From: Zavarzinella sp.
GTDB lineage: Bacteria > Planctomycetota > Planctomycetia > Gemmatales > Gemmataceae
Assembly (NCBI GenBank): GCA_041399155.1
Contig: JAWKTI010000002.1
Span: forward strand, 558,001 to 622,000
Direction: 5' to 3'
Length of the DNA stretch: 64,000 nt
This document shows, piece by piece, positions 31,805-41,725 of this stretch (position 1 is its first letter; every line of letters begins with the position of its first letter). Below the pieces are notes generated by a model. That model ran no database searches. It was not told where the DNA came from and worked only from the letters and a program-made list of their open reading frames with translations. Position numbers and translations under genes: made by a program.

Positions 31805-32824
31805 ATGTACGCACTGTTTTTAACCCTTGCTGTCGGTGCCGATCCTGTCGATTGGGCAAAGCAGGAAAGCACTTACCTGCAGAATATTCGCCAACTGACC
31901 TCGGAATACGTCCGTGCTGGCGAAGGTTATTTTTCACCCGATGGTAAACAGATTGTCTTTCAGGCGGAAGAAAAAGATACGGGCAATCCCTTTTACCAAA
32001 TTTTTGTGCAGGATCTGGCGACTGGCAAGGCACGTCGGGTCAGCCCAGGTGTGGGCCGCACCACGTGTGCGTATTTTTCGCCTGACGGTAAAAAACTGTT
32101 GTTTGCTTCCAGCCACCTGGACCCGGACGCCAAAAAGCACCAGGAAGCGGAATACCGCCAACGTGCGGACGATGCTAAAAAAGGGATCCGTAGACGCTAT
32201 GCGTGGGATTTCGACACTTTTATGGACATTTTTGAATACGATCTGGCGACCCAGAAACTCGTCAATCTGACCAACTCTCCGGGATACGATGCAGAAGGTG
32301 CCTACTCCCACGATGGGAAGAAGATTGTCTTCGCATCGAAACGCAGTGGACATATGGAACTGTATGTAATGAATTCCGATGGCAAGAATGTCAAGAAAAT
32401 CACCAATACCCCAGACTGCTACAATGGGGGCCCGTTCTTATCTCCCAACGGTAAACTGGTGGTTTTTCGCAGCGACCGCAAAGAAAAGGACCGCCTGCAG
32501 TTATATGTGATTGACCTGGATGGCAAAAATGAGAAGCCGCTCACTAATGACGACCAATGGGTCTACTGGGCACCGTATTGGTATCAGGATAACCAGCACA
32601 TTATCTACACCGCAGCAGATCACAGTAACCCGGCGGCCCGTCCCAACTACGATTTGTACTGGATGGACATCACCAAAAAATCACCTGTTCGGATCACATT
32701 TGCACCTGGGCAGGATGTGCTGCCCGTTTTCAGCCCGGATTATAAGAAGGTCATGTGGACATCCAGTCGCGATGGGCGTTCGCCCACGCAGTTGTATCTG
32801 GCAGATTTCGTAAAACCGGAATAA
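31805..32824 (+). CDS. TolB-like PD40 beta-propeller protein, exported
   Basis: The protein (339 residues from the ATG at 31805, which has GGAG 8 nt upstream; ATGs at 31772 and 31748 are alternatives) has a short signal-like N-terminus and a propeller built from WD40-like PD40 units. These are recognisable as GEGYFSPDGKQIVFQAE, CAYFSPDGKKLLFAS, GAYSHDGKKIVFASKRSG, PFLSPNGKLVVFRSDR and LPVFSPDYKKVMWTSSRDG. The family includes TolB and the propeller parts of prolyl oligopeptidases, but no peptidase domain is attached. Function is unknown; periplasmic protein binding is plausible. Confidence 0.88.
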   Translation: MYALFLTLAVGADPVDWAKQESTYLQNIRQLTSEYVRAGEGYFSPDGKQIVFQAEEKDTGNPFYQIFVQDLATGKARRVSPGVGRTTCAYFSPDGKKLLFASSHLDPDAKKHQEAEYRQRADDAKKGIRRRYAWDFDTFMDIFEYDLATQKLVNLTNSPGYDAEGAYSHDGKKIVFASKRSGHMELYVMNSDGKNVKKITNTPDCYNGGPFLSPNGKLVVFRSDRKEKDRLQLYVIDLDGKNEKPLTNDDQWVYWAPYWYQDNQHIIYTAADHSNPAARPNYDLYWMDITKKSPVRITFAPGQDVLPVFSPDYKKVMWTSSRDGRSPTQLYLADFVKPE

Positions 32825-33097
32825 CCGCTTCAAGATCCCCAGCCTTTCATTTTGTGAAGAATTCTTCAAGTAATCAGTTGCCTATTTTCACCAGATTGCC
32901 ATTTTTGCTGTCAATTCCGCGGGTGGGTCTCAATTTACCCAGAATTTGCGTCGATCTGAAAAGGGAAGTAATTTCGAACAGTCTAGGTAAATTGCAAAAG
33001 CCACTACTTCAAAATACCGAAATTAACCATCAGCAACGATTCTGATCGTGGGTAATGGAAGCCCACATGCAGAATGGAACACCAAACGAGGGTAAAC

Positions 33098-34621
33098 ATG
33101 TTACAAGGAAGTTTGTTAGGGTTAATGATGACCGTTGGTCAGGCAGGAGAAGTGGCACCTCCTCCAGTGACCATCCCTGCCGTGCCAGCCACTCAATTGC
33201 GAAGCATGCCGGTTGCACCGCCTTCAGCACGCCCAGGCCGCACTGTAATTGATCTGGAAGCCCCTGTGAATCCCGTTACAGTGACGGGTATTCCCGTTTC
33301 GATGCAACAGCCACCCATGATGCCACCTGTTGCCCCAGCTCCCATGATGCCTTCTGTGCCTGCCGCACCGATGGGCACCATGCCAGCAACGCTGCCAGAA
33401 GGCACTGCCACCGCGGGCAATTGCGAAACCTGTGAAAAGGAAGAAGAACCAGAAGCCAAAGGCCACTTGATGAGCTTTCTGGAAGGCACCCACATTGGTA
33501 ACGTGCTGGATGAGAAGCGAATCTCCATCAGCGGCTGGACTCAATTGTCCTACACCCACTCTAATCGGAATGGTACCGCTCTTCCAGTGACCTGGAACGA
33601 TCGTCCCGATGTATTCCAGATGCAACAGACCTGGTTGTCTCTGGGTCGTGATGTGGACACCGAAAGTGGCTGCAGCGATTGGGGTTTCCACGTTGATGCT
33701 ATCTTCGGTACCGACTACCGATTTTTGCTGCCACGTGGCTTCTTCAATGGTCAGTTGCAGAACGCCAACGGCAACCAGAACTGGTACGGCTTCGATGCTC
33801 CTCAGTTCTACGCCAGCTACTACACTCCCGATCTGTTTGAAGGCACTGAAGTCCGAGTTGGTCGCATGCTGACCCCATTCGGTTATGAAAGCGTCAAAGG
33901 TGCAGACAGCCCATTCCTGTCTCGTTCTTACGCCTTCAACTGGGCCCCTCCGTTCAGCCATATGGGGATCATGTTTCTGCCCAAGTTTAACGACCAATGG
34001 AGCGGTGTGTTCATGTTGGCCAACGGGAACGATGTGTTCATCGATCCTTCTCAGGAAATCCGCTTTGTCGGTGCCTTGACCTGGGCTGACGAAACCGATT
34101 CGGTTACCTTTGGTACCAGCGTCGGTCGTGGTAAGTTCAATGCTGGCCGTCCTTTTGCACCCACCACCCTGGGTCTAATGACTGAACCGGCTGGCCGTAA
34201 CAACATCAACGTTTTTGATCTGTTGTGGACCCACGCAATCAGCGACAAGATGGGATATGCATTCGAAGTGATCTACGGTTACCAGACCAACGTTCCTGCG
34301 AACGTCCCCGGTGGTATCATTGATCCTTCTGTAGTATCCGGTACCGCACACTGGTACTCCTTTGTGAACTACCTGACCTACTCATTCAGCGATTGCCTGG
34401 GTGGTATCCTGCGATTGGAAGCATTCAACGACGTGAAAGGTCAGCGTACCGGTTTCGAAGGCTGGTATCTCTCTGCAACTGCTGGTGTGCAGGTTCAGTT
34501 GACCGATTCGATCTGGTTGCGTCCTGAACTGCGTTACGACTGCAACGATTACTCGAATCCGTTTGCTGGCGGCCGTAACAACATCTTCCTGGCAGCAGCT
34601 GACCTGATTATCCGTTGGTAA
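33098..34621 (+). CDS. BBP2-family outer-membrane porin
   Basis: The ATG at 33098 follows a strong GAGGG ribosome site and gives a 507-residue precursor with a short signal region ending near QAGEV. A Pro/Met/Ala-rich linker (about 20-110, including NCETCEKEEE) precedes a barrel domain of the beta-barrel porin-2 type. Recognisable parts are ISISGWTQLSYTHS, FQMQQTWLSLGRDVD, the GFHVDAIFGTDYRF strand, VGRMLTPFGYESV and a C-terminal strand ending LIIRW with terminal Trp. BBP2 proteins are channel-forming outer-membrane proteins in planctomycetes and related bacteria. The good ribosome site suggests strong expression. Confidence 0.92.
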   Translation: MLQGSLLGLMMTVGQAGEVAPPPVTIPAVPATQLRSMPVAPPSARPGRTVIDLEAPVNPVTVTGIPVSMQQPPMMPPVAPAPMMPSVPAAPMGTMPATLPEGTATAGNCETCEKEEEPEAKGHLMSFLEGTHIGNVLDEKRISISGWTQLSYTHSNRNGTALPVTWNDRPDVFQMQQTWLSLGRDVDTESGCSDWGFHVDAIFGTDYRFLLPRGFFNGQLQNANGNQNWYGFDAPQFYASYYTPDLFEGTEVRVGRMLTPFGYESVKGADSPFLSRSYAFNWAPPFSHMGIMFLPKFNDQWSGVFMLANGNDVFIDPSQEIRFVGALTWADETDSVTFGTSVGRGKFNAGRPFAPTTLGLMTEPAGRNNINVFDLLWTHAISDKMGYAFEVIYGYQTNVPANVPGGIIDPSVVSGTAHWYSFVNYLTYSFSDCLGGILRLEAFNDVKGQRTGFEGWYLSATAGVQVQLTDSIWLRPELRYDCNDYSNPFAGGRNNIFLAAADLIIRW

Positions 34622-34952
34622 TCAATTCTAGGCTGACCTGAAAAATCACTTCTTTCTCACTGATCCTGTCAACTCTCCTGCATGATCATCGCCCACAGTT
34701 TCTTTGCTCTGTAGCCCACAGTTTTTCTGAAAATGAATCGAAAACGAGTTGGCGTATTGGTGTGCAGATTTCATTTCTTCATTACTGGAAGGGATTACGT
34801 CAGAATTTTATTTGCCGATTGACCCAGTAAATCGCACGTGAACAAAATGAATGTGTTATGGGAAAACCCTTGAACTACAGGCACTGAAGCGGAATTGTGC
34901 AAAGGTCCATGTTTCTGATCGATTATATTACTTCCCATAAAAAATATGAAAA
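34622..34952. other. 331-bp convergent intergenic region
   Basis: No gene is seen. The only structure I noticed is a short direct repeat (GCCCACAGTTT) at about 34690 and 34713. No clear intrinsic terminator follows the porin gene. Confidence 0.5.
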
Positions 34953-35414
34953 CTATTTTTTAACAGCAGATTTCTCTCGTTTAAAAATGTATAAAGGTGC
35001 ATCCTTGGTGCCCCGAAAACTCATTGGCCTTTCAGAACTACCAGGTTCACCTAATCGCAGTTTCATCGTATCTCCCTCCACTTCAATAATTCCCAATTGG
35101 TGCGAAGTACGTGATGGCACTTTCTTCCCAGTGCTACGCAGTGTTACTAATATGCAAGCATCAAATTGAAAAGGCGTTTTTTTATAGTCGATGGAAAATT
35201 CATAATCGCTACTTGGTGAACTGTCAGCACATACGGAGTAGAAAATATTCTTGTCAAATACGAAAAATGTATCAGATCCATGCATTGGCTTTTCAATTCC
35301 TTCGATCGTTGTGAGTTTCCATGTGCCATCTAGCTGAAGTTCTTTCGGTTCTTTTTTCTTGGGAATTGGTGCTCCCAGAACAAGTGTTAAACCAATTGTA
35401 AGCGATGTGAGCAT
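34953..35414 (-). CDS. TIGR03067-like secreted protein
   Basis: The ATG at 35414, with AGGGG 6 nt upstream, gives a 153-residue protein; the open frame extends 35 codons further without a better start. A signal peptide (MLTSLTIGLTLVLGA) is followed by a Lys-rich stretch and a small beta-rich domain starting LQLDGTWKLTTIEG, the entry pattern of the planctomycete TIGR03067/lipocalin-like domain. Later segments (FVFDKNIFY, YEFSIDYKKTPFQFD, MKLRLGEPG, RPMSF) fit that domain. The function of the family is unknown. It lies 110 nt downstream of the mfd stop on the opposite side of a converging porin gene and may be expressed alone. Confidence 0.65.
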   Translation of the reverse strand: MLTSLTIGLTLVLGAPIPKKKEPKELQLDGTWKLTTIEGIEKPMHGSDTFFVFDKNIFYSVCADSSPSSDYEFSIDYKKTPFQFDACILVTLRSTGKKVPSRTSHQLGIIEVEGDTMKLRLGEPGSSERPMSFRGTKDAPLYIFKREKSAVKK

Positions 35415-35524
35415 TAGAAACCCCTGAAGTACATTTTTCAACAGCTGAATTTCATTATCAACAAACTTCTGCCAAAATTTACCTTGTTTGATTCTACAGC
35501 GACTTCGTGACAACAGCAAAATTT

Positions 35525-38500
35525 TTAACTGTTCACGGGCAAGAAAATTGTTCTTAGGAAGTGGTACATTTCCAGATCAGTGCGGATTTCTTCTGGCAGG
35601 CGGGCGATTGCTTCCTTCTGATCAATCACTTTCACTACGTGGGGGTGGACTTTTTCCAATATTTTCACTTTTTTCTCATTTTTATACGTCAATACCACGT
35701 TCGGCCCATCACGGTGGACATTCCCTAACTGCCAGCGTGCAGCCAGCAGACGGATTTCTGTTACTTTCATCAACCATTCCGTGGGTTCGGGGATCGGGCC
35801 GTAACGATCCCGCAATTCCTGGCGGAAATCTTCCAGCTTGTCTGGATCGCGAAGGCGGGTCAGTCGACGATACACTTCCATCCGTAATTTCTGGGCAGGC
35901 ACGTAATCTTTGGGCAGAAAGGCAGGCCAGGGCAGGTCGATGTTGACTTCCAGTGGGGTCTTCTGGGGCATTTTCTTCATGTCCCGAACCGCATTTTCCA
36001 GCAGGTGACAGTACATTTCGTAGCCCACTGCGGCAATGTGGCCACTTTGCTGTGTGCCCAGAATGTTACCTGCACCACGGATTTCCAGATCCCGCATCGC
36101 AATGCGAAAACCAGCCCCCAGGTCGGTGAATTCTTCAATTGCTTTCAGGCGTTTGGCGGCGTCTCCGGTGACATTTTTATCCGCATCCAGCAGCAGATAG
36201 GCGTAGGCTCGATTGCGTTGCCGCCCCACCCGTCCCCGAAGCTGGTGCAGGTCGGCAAGACCATAACGCTCCGCTTCGTGGATAAATATGGTATTGGCGT
36301 TGGGTATATCCACCCCACTTTCAATGATGGTGGTGGCCAGCAGGATTTCGGCTTTTTTCTGAATGAAATCGACCATCGCATGTTCCAGTTCTTCCGGGGT
36401 CATCTGGCCGTGGGCCACGCGAATGCGTGCTTCGGGAACAATTGCCTGTATTTTTTCAGCCACCGATTCGATATCGTGCACACGGTTATGCACGAAATAG
36501 ACCTGGCCATCCCGCTGAAACTCGCGTTTCATCGCGTGGCGAATCAGTTGATCGTCCCACCGGATCACGCGGGTTTCTACTGGGAGCCGTTCTGGAGGTG
36601 GGGTTTCCAGGTTACTGATCTCACGAATTCCCAACAATGACAGGTGTAATGTCCGTGGGATTGGTGTTGCGGTCATCGTCAGCACATCCACCAAGGAGCG
36701 TAGCTGTTTCAGCCGTTCCTTGTGCTGCACGCCAAAGCGCTGTTCTTCATCAATAATCACCAGACCCAGTTCTTTGAAAACAACATCCTGCGACAGCAAG
36801 CGGTGGGTGCCAATCACCACATCAACGGAGCCTTCTTTCACCCCACGTAAGACTTCGCGGGTTTCTGCGGCAGACCGCATCCGGCTAAGCGCACGAATAA
36901 TAAAAGGATATTCGGCCATCCGCTGGCTGAAGGTGCGGTAATGCTGTTCTGCCAGAATCGTCGTGGGAACCAGGATTGCCACTTGCTTACCGTTATCAAT
37001 CGCTTTGAAGGCGGCACGCACGGCCATTTCGGTTTTGCCGTAGCCCACATCCCCGCACAGCAGTCGATCCATCGGTCGGGTGCTCATCATATCGGCCTTG
37101 ATTTCGGCCACGGCGGTCAACTGGTCGGGCGTCTCCTGATAGGGAAAACTCCCTTCAAATTCGTTTTGCCAGGCACTATCTTCCGGAAAAGCGTACCCCA
37201 CCATCGCTTCCCGCATCGCCTGTACGTGGATCATGTCGCTGGCCAGATCGCGAACGGCCTCTTCCACCTTGCCAATTTTTTTCGCCCAGGCGGAGCCGCC
37301 CAGCTTGGAGAGTTGTGGTTCACTTTTAGCCCCACCGACATATTTCTGCACCAGGTCGATCTGGGAAATGGGCACAAATAACTTGCTACCTTCGCGAAAT
37401 TCGAGCAGCAGATTTTCTTCGTAAATGTCCCGAGTGCCCAGTGCGTGGTCCTGCTTGCGGGTGAGCAGTTCCATCCCCAGAAAGCGGGCAATCCCATGAA
37501 TCACGTGCACCACATAATCGCCAGGCTGCAAATCGAGAAAACTGTCAATCGCCCGCGATTCAATCCGCCTGCGTGGGAGTTTTGCCTTCTGCCCCACAGG
37601 TACCTGTTCCCGATGAAACAGTTCGTGACTGCCCAGCACCACGATTTTTTCATCAATCAGGCGAAAACCGGCGGCAATCGACCCTGGGATCAGCCGTAAC
37701 CGATCGGTGGTCGCCAGTTTGCCGGCAGCAAGCACTTCCGACAGGCGGGCAATCTCCGATTCGTTGTGGCAGGCGATGATTACCTGTTCTTCCTGGGCAA
37801 TCCCGTCCAATTCATCGCGAATCCGCTGCACATTACCACTGAACCGTTCCACCGATTCCACACGCAGGTGAAAATGGGCCTCCACTCCGGGACGTGGGAA
37901 TTCAGACAGTACAACATTAGGAAATCTTAATAATTGGGCAAAGCAGGCATCCACCGGGAACAATTTTTCCACGGTGCGGACGCTTTCCAGAAAATGCCGA
38001 CCCTGCAATTTCAATTCTTCTGGTTCGGCAAGCACTACCCAGCTACCAGTGGGAAGGTAATCCACCAGGTGTGATTGCCCCACGTGGGCTTCCAACTGGC
38101 GCGACTGCACCGTGACCGTTGTAAGAACATCCGCACTTAATTGCGAATCAGCATAAAAGGTTCGTATCGATTCGATTTCATCGCCAAAGAATTCCAGCCG
38201 AACTGGTAGCTCCGCATCGATCGAAAACAGATCACAGATCCCACCGCGTTGGGAGAATTCACCCGGAATTTCAACTGCATCGACCCGTTTATAGCCCTGT
38301 CCGACAAGCCATTCGGCCAATTCGTGCATGTCCAGTAGTTGGCCCACCTGCAAGGAGCGGGCATGGTCTACCCATAGGTGGGGGTCGATCACGGGTTGCA
38401 TCAGTGCCGCGAGAAAACTCACCAGCACTTTTTGCTGAGAATTCTTTAATGATTGCAGTAGTTTAATCCGATTTCGAGACGTGGGATCGTGTGGGATCAA

Positions 38501-38821
38501 TTCTCTGGGCCAGCTTTCGAATGCCGGAAACTGCTTCACTTCTTTACCGGTGAACGTTTCCAGATCGGTTGCCCATGGTTCCATATCCTTCTGGTGGGCC
38601 AATACCACAAGAATCGACGCAGGTGCCTGTCTTGCCATCGCAGCTACAGCTAATGGTGCAGAGCTTCCCCACGTGCCATCAATGGTGCCGGCATTCCCGA
38701 GTTTCAATGATTGTACCAGTTGCTGAAATTCTCGATTTTGAGAAAATAAAGCAACGAAATCATGAAAATTGTTTAATGTTACGTCCTGCGGCATCGGTTC
38801 CAACCGGAAGGGATTACCCAC
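35525..38821 (-). CDS. mfd: Transcription-repair coupling factor
   Basis: Mfd displaces RNA polymerase stalled at DNA lesions and recruits UvrA for nucleotide excision repair. The 1098-residue protein shows the full domain order: an N-terminal UvrB-like module (about 30-400); the CarD-like RNA-polymerase-interacting domain with PGDYVVHVIHGIARF (about 430); the RecG-like translocase with Walker A GDVGYGKTE (near 590), DEEQ box (near 690) and TMTATPIPRTL; a helicase C domain with QLRGRVGRQRN; and the TRCF C-terminal domain (about 970-1080). It is slightly shorter than the E. coli protein (1148). The frame begins at GTG 38821; an ATG at 38794 (MPQDVTL) is an equally credible start. comF diverges upstream. 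Confidence 0.98.
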   Translation of the reverse strand: MGNPFRLEPMPQDVTLNNFHDFVALFSQNREFQQLVQSLKLGNAGTIDGTWGSSAPLAVAAMARQAPASILVVLAHQKDMEPWATDLETFTGKEVKQFPAFESWPRELIPHDPTSRNRIKLLQSLKNSQQKVLVSFLAALMQPVIDPHLWVDHARSLQVGQLLDMHELAEWLVGQGYKRVDAVEIPGEFSQRGGICDLFSIDAELPVRLEFFGDEIESIRTFYADSQLSADVLTTVTVQSRQLEAHVGQSHLVDYLPTGSWVVLAEPEELKLQGRHFLESVRTVEKLFPVDACFAQLLRFPNVVLSEFPRPGVEAHFHLRVESVERFSGNVQRIRDELDGIAQEEQVIIACHNESEIARLSEVLAAGKLATTDRLRLIPGSIAAGFRLIDEKIVVLGSHELFHREQVPVGQKAKLPRRRIESRAIDSFLDLQPGDYVVHVIHGIARFLGMELLTRKQDHALGTRDIYEENLLLEFREGSKLFVPISQIDLVQKYVGGAKSEPQLSKLGGSAWAKKIGKVEEAVRDLASDMIHVQAMREAMVGYAFPEDSAWQNEFEGSFPYQETPDQLTAVAEIKADMMSTRPMDRLLCGDVGYGKTEMAVRAAFKAIDNGKQVAILVPTTILAEQHYRTFSQRMAEYPFIIRALSRMRSAAETREVLRGVKEGSVDVVIGTHRLLSQDVVFKELGLVIIDEEQRFGVQHKERLKQLRSLVDVLTMTATPIPRTLHLSLLGIREISNLETPPPERLPVETRVIRWDDQLIRHAMKREFQRDGQVYFVHNRVHDIESVAEKIQAIVPEARIRVAHGQMTPEELEHAMVDFIQKKAEILLATTIIESGVDIPNANTIFIHEAERYGLADLHQLRGRVGRQRNRAYAYLLLDADKNVTGDAAKRLKAIEEFTDLGAGFRIAMRDLEIRGAGNILGTQQSGHIAAVGYEMYCHLLENAVRDMKKMPQKTPLEVNIDLPWPAFLPKDYVPAQKLRMEVYRRLTRLRDPDKLEDFRQELRDRYGPIPEPTEWLMKVTEIRLLAARWQLGNVHRDGPNVVLTYKNEKKVKILEKVHPHVVKVIDQKEAIARLPEEIRTDLEMYHFLRTIFLPVNS

Positions 38822-38908
38822 CTGTGTGGTGACAAAGATAACAGGTAATTTATATTGCTGGAATTATTGGTACAATAGGGCCAGTTTTACTTTTTTGACG
38901 GATTGACC

Positions 38909-39625
38909 ATGTTGCAAGCGATTGTTGGTGGTATCCGAGACCTGATCTTTCCTTCGCTCTGTGCGTGGTGCCGCGAACCATGTGCCGATGATGTTTCATT
39001 TTGTCCGAAATGCACCACCGAAATCCTGACTGATGGCCATTATACCTGTCCGAAATGCCTGACGAATGTATCCCCGTTGGCCCACGTGGCAGATGGGTGC
39101 AGTATGTGCGAAAAAGACACCTTTCATTACGACCACGCCAGCAGACTGAATTATTACGATGGCACCATCCGCGATATTATCCTGCAGATGAAGCAGCAGC
39201 AAGGGTTGGTGCTGGCATATTCCCTGGGTGTGTTGTGGGGAAGGCATTTTCAGGAGCGTTTTGCCCAGTATCAATTCGATGCAATCGTGCCCGTTCCGTT
39301 ACATTGGACCCGACGTTGGGTGCGGCTCTACAATCAGTCGGCTGAACTGGCAGGTGGAATCGCGCAAGTGCTTAACTTGCCAGTACTTAACAATGCCTTG
39401 CTGCGTGTAAAACGAACCCCGCGGCAGACACAGAGCAGTCCCACCGCACGGCGGGAGAATATGAGAGGTGCTTTTCGTGCATCCCGCAGGGTAAATCTGG
39501 ACGGGAAACGGATTTTGCTGGTAGATGATGTGCTGACCACAGGCAGCACGGCCAGTGAAGCAGCCAAAGCACTGCGTCAGGTGGGGGCATCATTCATTCA
39601 TGTGGCAGTGGTGGCCCACAGATAA
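38909..39625 (+). CDS. ComF-family phosphoribosyltransferase-like protein
   Basis: The 238-residue protein has the two-part ComF layout. The N-terminal zinc-binding half (CAWC, CPKC, CPKC and CSMC pairs, about residues 16-70) precedes a phosphoribosyltransferase domain ending with the PRPP-binding loop ILLVDDVLTTGST (about 203-215). VPVPLHWTRRWVRLYNQSAELA and RRENMRGAF are typical of the family. In competent bacteria ComF helps take up single-stranded DNA; elsewhere its role is unclear. The ATG at 38909 is preferred to an in-frame TTG at 38903. It is divergent from mfd across about 87 nt; no competence genes are adjacent. Confidence 0.93.
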   Translation: MLQAIVGGIRDLIFPSLCAWCREPCADDVSFCPKCTTEILTDGHYTCPKCLTNVSPLAHVADGCSMCEKDTFHYDHASRLNYYDGTIRDIILQMKQQQGLVLAYSLGVLWGRHFQERFAQYQFDAIVPVPLHWTRRWVRLYNQSAELAGGIAQVLNLPVLNNALLRVKRTPRQTQSSPTARRENMRGAFRASRRVNLDGKRILLVDDVLTTGSTASEAAKALRQVGASFIHVAVVAHR

Positions 39626-39928
39626 CGGGTTGTGTTTATCTTGCTGAAGATACCGATTGTGATTTTTTTAAGGATCGGTTTTCTATAAAGATTTTCCAGT
39701 TTGTGCATTTTCTCCCGTTTATTGCAGTTACAATGGAATTGGCTGGTAATCGAATTGCGTCGATTACTTCACCAACGCAGATGACGGATTTTCCTTTGGT
39801 GCGGGATCTAAGTTCTCAGATTCCAATCAGCCACATTTATCACCGGTTCAGTCCAAGTTCGGGATCGCCTTTGTACCGATTACTTTTTGGTCAAAGGAAT
39901 GATAAGGGTCCCAAAGGTAGGGGAGATT
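39626..39928 (+). other. 303-bp intergenic region upstream of the DUF1573-STM4013 operon
   Basis: No gene is seen. A short inverted repeat (ACCGAT/ATCGGT) with a T-rich loop at about 39651-39678 is followed by TTTTC and could be a weak terminator for the comF-type gene. The remainder probably carries the operon promoter, but no convincing -35/-10 pair was found. Confidence 0.4.
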
Positions 39929-40921
39929 ATGCTACGATCGTTGTTTGTCTGTTTGAGTGTGGTAACAGTAATTTCACATGCCTCTGCTGGTAGTGCAGAC
40001 ACGTTTTTTGACGAAAAAGTGAAAAACTTTGGCCGCGTTGGATATGGACCAATCCTGGAACATGATTTCCGCCTGACCAACACCACCAACCAAACCATCA
40101 GCATTTCTTCAGCAGCGGTGTCCTGTGGGTGCGTCTCTGCAACCATTCCTGTAAACTCTTTGCGGCCTGGCGAATCCACGTATGTGCACGCTACGATGGA
40201 TACCAAACGGTTTATCGGCTTCAAAGAAGTTTCGATCTACGTTCGATTTGGCAACCCACGTGCAGAAGTAACCTTGAAAGTTCAGGCCACCCGTGATGAT
40301 ACGGTGCTGCTGGAACAAAAAGCAGTTCAGGCGGGAGAAACGTTACAATTTGGTGTGGTACATTATGGCGAAGAAGCGAAAGGCACGCTGGATATTGCGA
40401 TTCCTGCAAACAATGGTTTGAAAATTCTTGATGTGGACAGCGAAACATCATTCGTTTCCGCAACAGCATCAGTTGCGGGTGTGCGAGATGGTAAAGCAAT
40501 TATCTCAGTTCAGGCGAAAATGACCCGTGGTTTAGATACTGGTACCTGGGGCACCAAACTGCGTGTGAAAACGAACCACCCGCAATATGCTGAAATTGTG
40601 ATCCCTGCCCAAGTGGAAATTATCTCAAGCATCACCGCTGTTCCATCCAGTGTGCGATTTCCTGATACCCGTGTGGGACAACAACAGGAACGGCTGATTA
40701 TTGTGAAAGGCACCGAACCGTTCAAGATTATGGGGGTGCGTAACGGCAATGTCAGTATTGTGGCACAGGCAGATACTACTCAGTCCAAAGAACGACACTT
40801 GGTCCGGCTGATTTACAATCCGAAGGAAGCTGGTTCGCTGAATCAGGCAATTGAACTGGTAACGGATCAAAAAGATACCAGCATTACCATTCCAGTTTCC
40901 GGCACGGCAACCAAAGAATAA
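39929..40921 (+). CDS. DUF1573 secreted protein
   Basis: The ATG at 39929, preceded by GGGGAG, gives a 330-residue protein with a signal peptide ending near HASAG. It contains DUF1573/ASH-type immunoglobulin-like modules: VKNFGRVGYGPILEHDFRLTNTT, a CGC motif (SCGCVSATIP), RPGEST and a second module around VRFPDTRVGQQQERLIIV. Such domains usually mediate protein contacts in the periplasm. The next gene (STM4013-like) begins only 5 nt after the stop, so it is probably the first gene of a four-gene operon. Its functional link to the radical SAM genes is unknown. Confidence 0.88.
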   Translation: MLRSLFVCLSVVTVISHASAGSADTFFDEKVKNFGRVGYGPILEHDFRLTNTTNQTISISSAAVSCGCVSATIPVNSLRPGESTYVHATMDTKRFIGFKEVSIYVRFGNPRAEVTLKVQATRDDTVLLEQKAVQAGETLQFGVVHYGEEAKGTLDIAIPANNGLKILDVDSETSFVSATASVAGVRDGKAIISVQAKMTRGLDTGTWGTKLRVKTNHPQYAEIVIPAQVEIISSITAVPSSVRFPDTRVGQQQERLIIVKGTEPFKIMGVRNGNVSIVAQADTTQSKERHLVRLIYNPKEAGSLNQAIELVTDQKDTSITIPVSGTATKE

Positions 40922-40926
40922 TTGCC

Positions 40927-41724
40927 ATGCAAACATGGCCTGTGGGCAAAGCCAATATTCTGTGGCTGGTTCTGGATAGTTTACGATTCGACGTTGCCCA
41001 GCATACATTTCAAGCAGGCCAGACACCTCATTTTGCTGAACATTTTCCAGGCGGGTGGGAAAAACGTCATTCCCCTGGAAGTTTTACTTTTGCCGCGCAT
41101 GCAGCCTTCTTTGCAGGTTTTTTGCCCACGCCAGCAGTGCCGGGTAAGCACGCCCGCCCAATCGCACTGGAGTTTCCAGGTAGCGAAACCTGTACCAGCA
41201 GCACGGTGGTGCTGCCCACAGATAACGTGGTGACTGGGTTTCGGGCGATTGGTTACCACACAATATGTGTCGGCGGGGTGGGGTTTTTCAACAAACGTTC
41301 TCCGCTTGGCTCGGTTTTCACCACTCACTTTCACGAAAGTTATTGGTCAGAGGAAACCGGCGTGACATCGCCCACTTGTACTGAAAAAAGTGTCCAGGCA
41401 GCGTTAGAAATGCTCTCCCGCGTACCAGTGGGGCAATATAAGTACCTGTTCATCAATATTGCGGCAATTCATCAGCCCAATGCCCACTATCTGCCCGGAT
41501 GCGGTACTGATTGTCTGGAAAGTCATGCCGCTGCACTGGTGCATGTCGATCGTGCCCTGGCCCCACTGTGGGCAGGATTGCAAGCGACTTCCCCATGGCA
41601 TTGCGTCGTATTTTCCGATCATGGCACCGCTTATGGTGAAGATGGATACAATGGACACCGATTAGCACATTCTGTCGTTTGGGATGTACCCTATGCCGAG
41701 TTTGCCATCGACCCAACATCCTGA
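40927..41724 (+). CDS. STM4013/SEN3800-family hydrolase (alkaline phosphatase fold)
   Basis: This 265-residue protein has the compact sulfatase/alkaline-phosphatase layout. LWLVLDSLRFDVA near residue 12 supplies a metal-binding Asp, HSPGSFTFAAHAAFFAGF near 48-65 holds the probable Ser/Thr nucleophile, and FSDHGTAYGEDGYNGHR near 238-255 supplies the second metal site. It matches the STM4013/SEN3800 family, recognised mainly through its constant neighbours, the STM4012 and STM4011 radical SAM proteins, which follow here. No signal peptide is seen, so it should be cytoplasmic. A phosphoester or sulfoester bond in the pathway product or intermediate is a reasonable substrate class; no activity is established to my knowledge. 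Confidence 0.88.
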   Translation: MQTWPVGKANILWLVLDSLRFDVAQHTFQAGQTPHFAEHFPGGWEKRHSPGSFTFAAHAAFFAGFLPTPAVPGKHARPIALEFPGSETCTSSTVVLPTDNVVTGFRAIGYHTICVGGVGFFNKRSPLGSVFTTHFHESYWSEETGVTSPTCTEKSVQAALEMLSRVPVGQYKYLFINIAAIHQPNAHYLPGCGTDCLESHAAALVHVDRALAPLWAGLQATSPWHCVVFSDHGTAYGEDGYNGHRLAHSVVWDVPYAEFAIDPTS

Positions 41725-41725
41725 A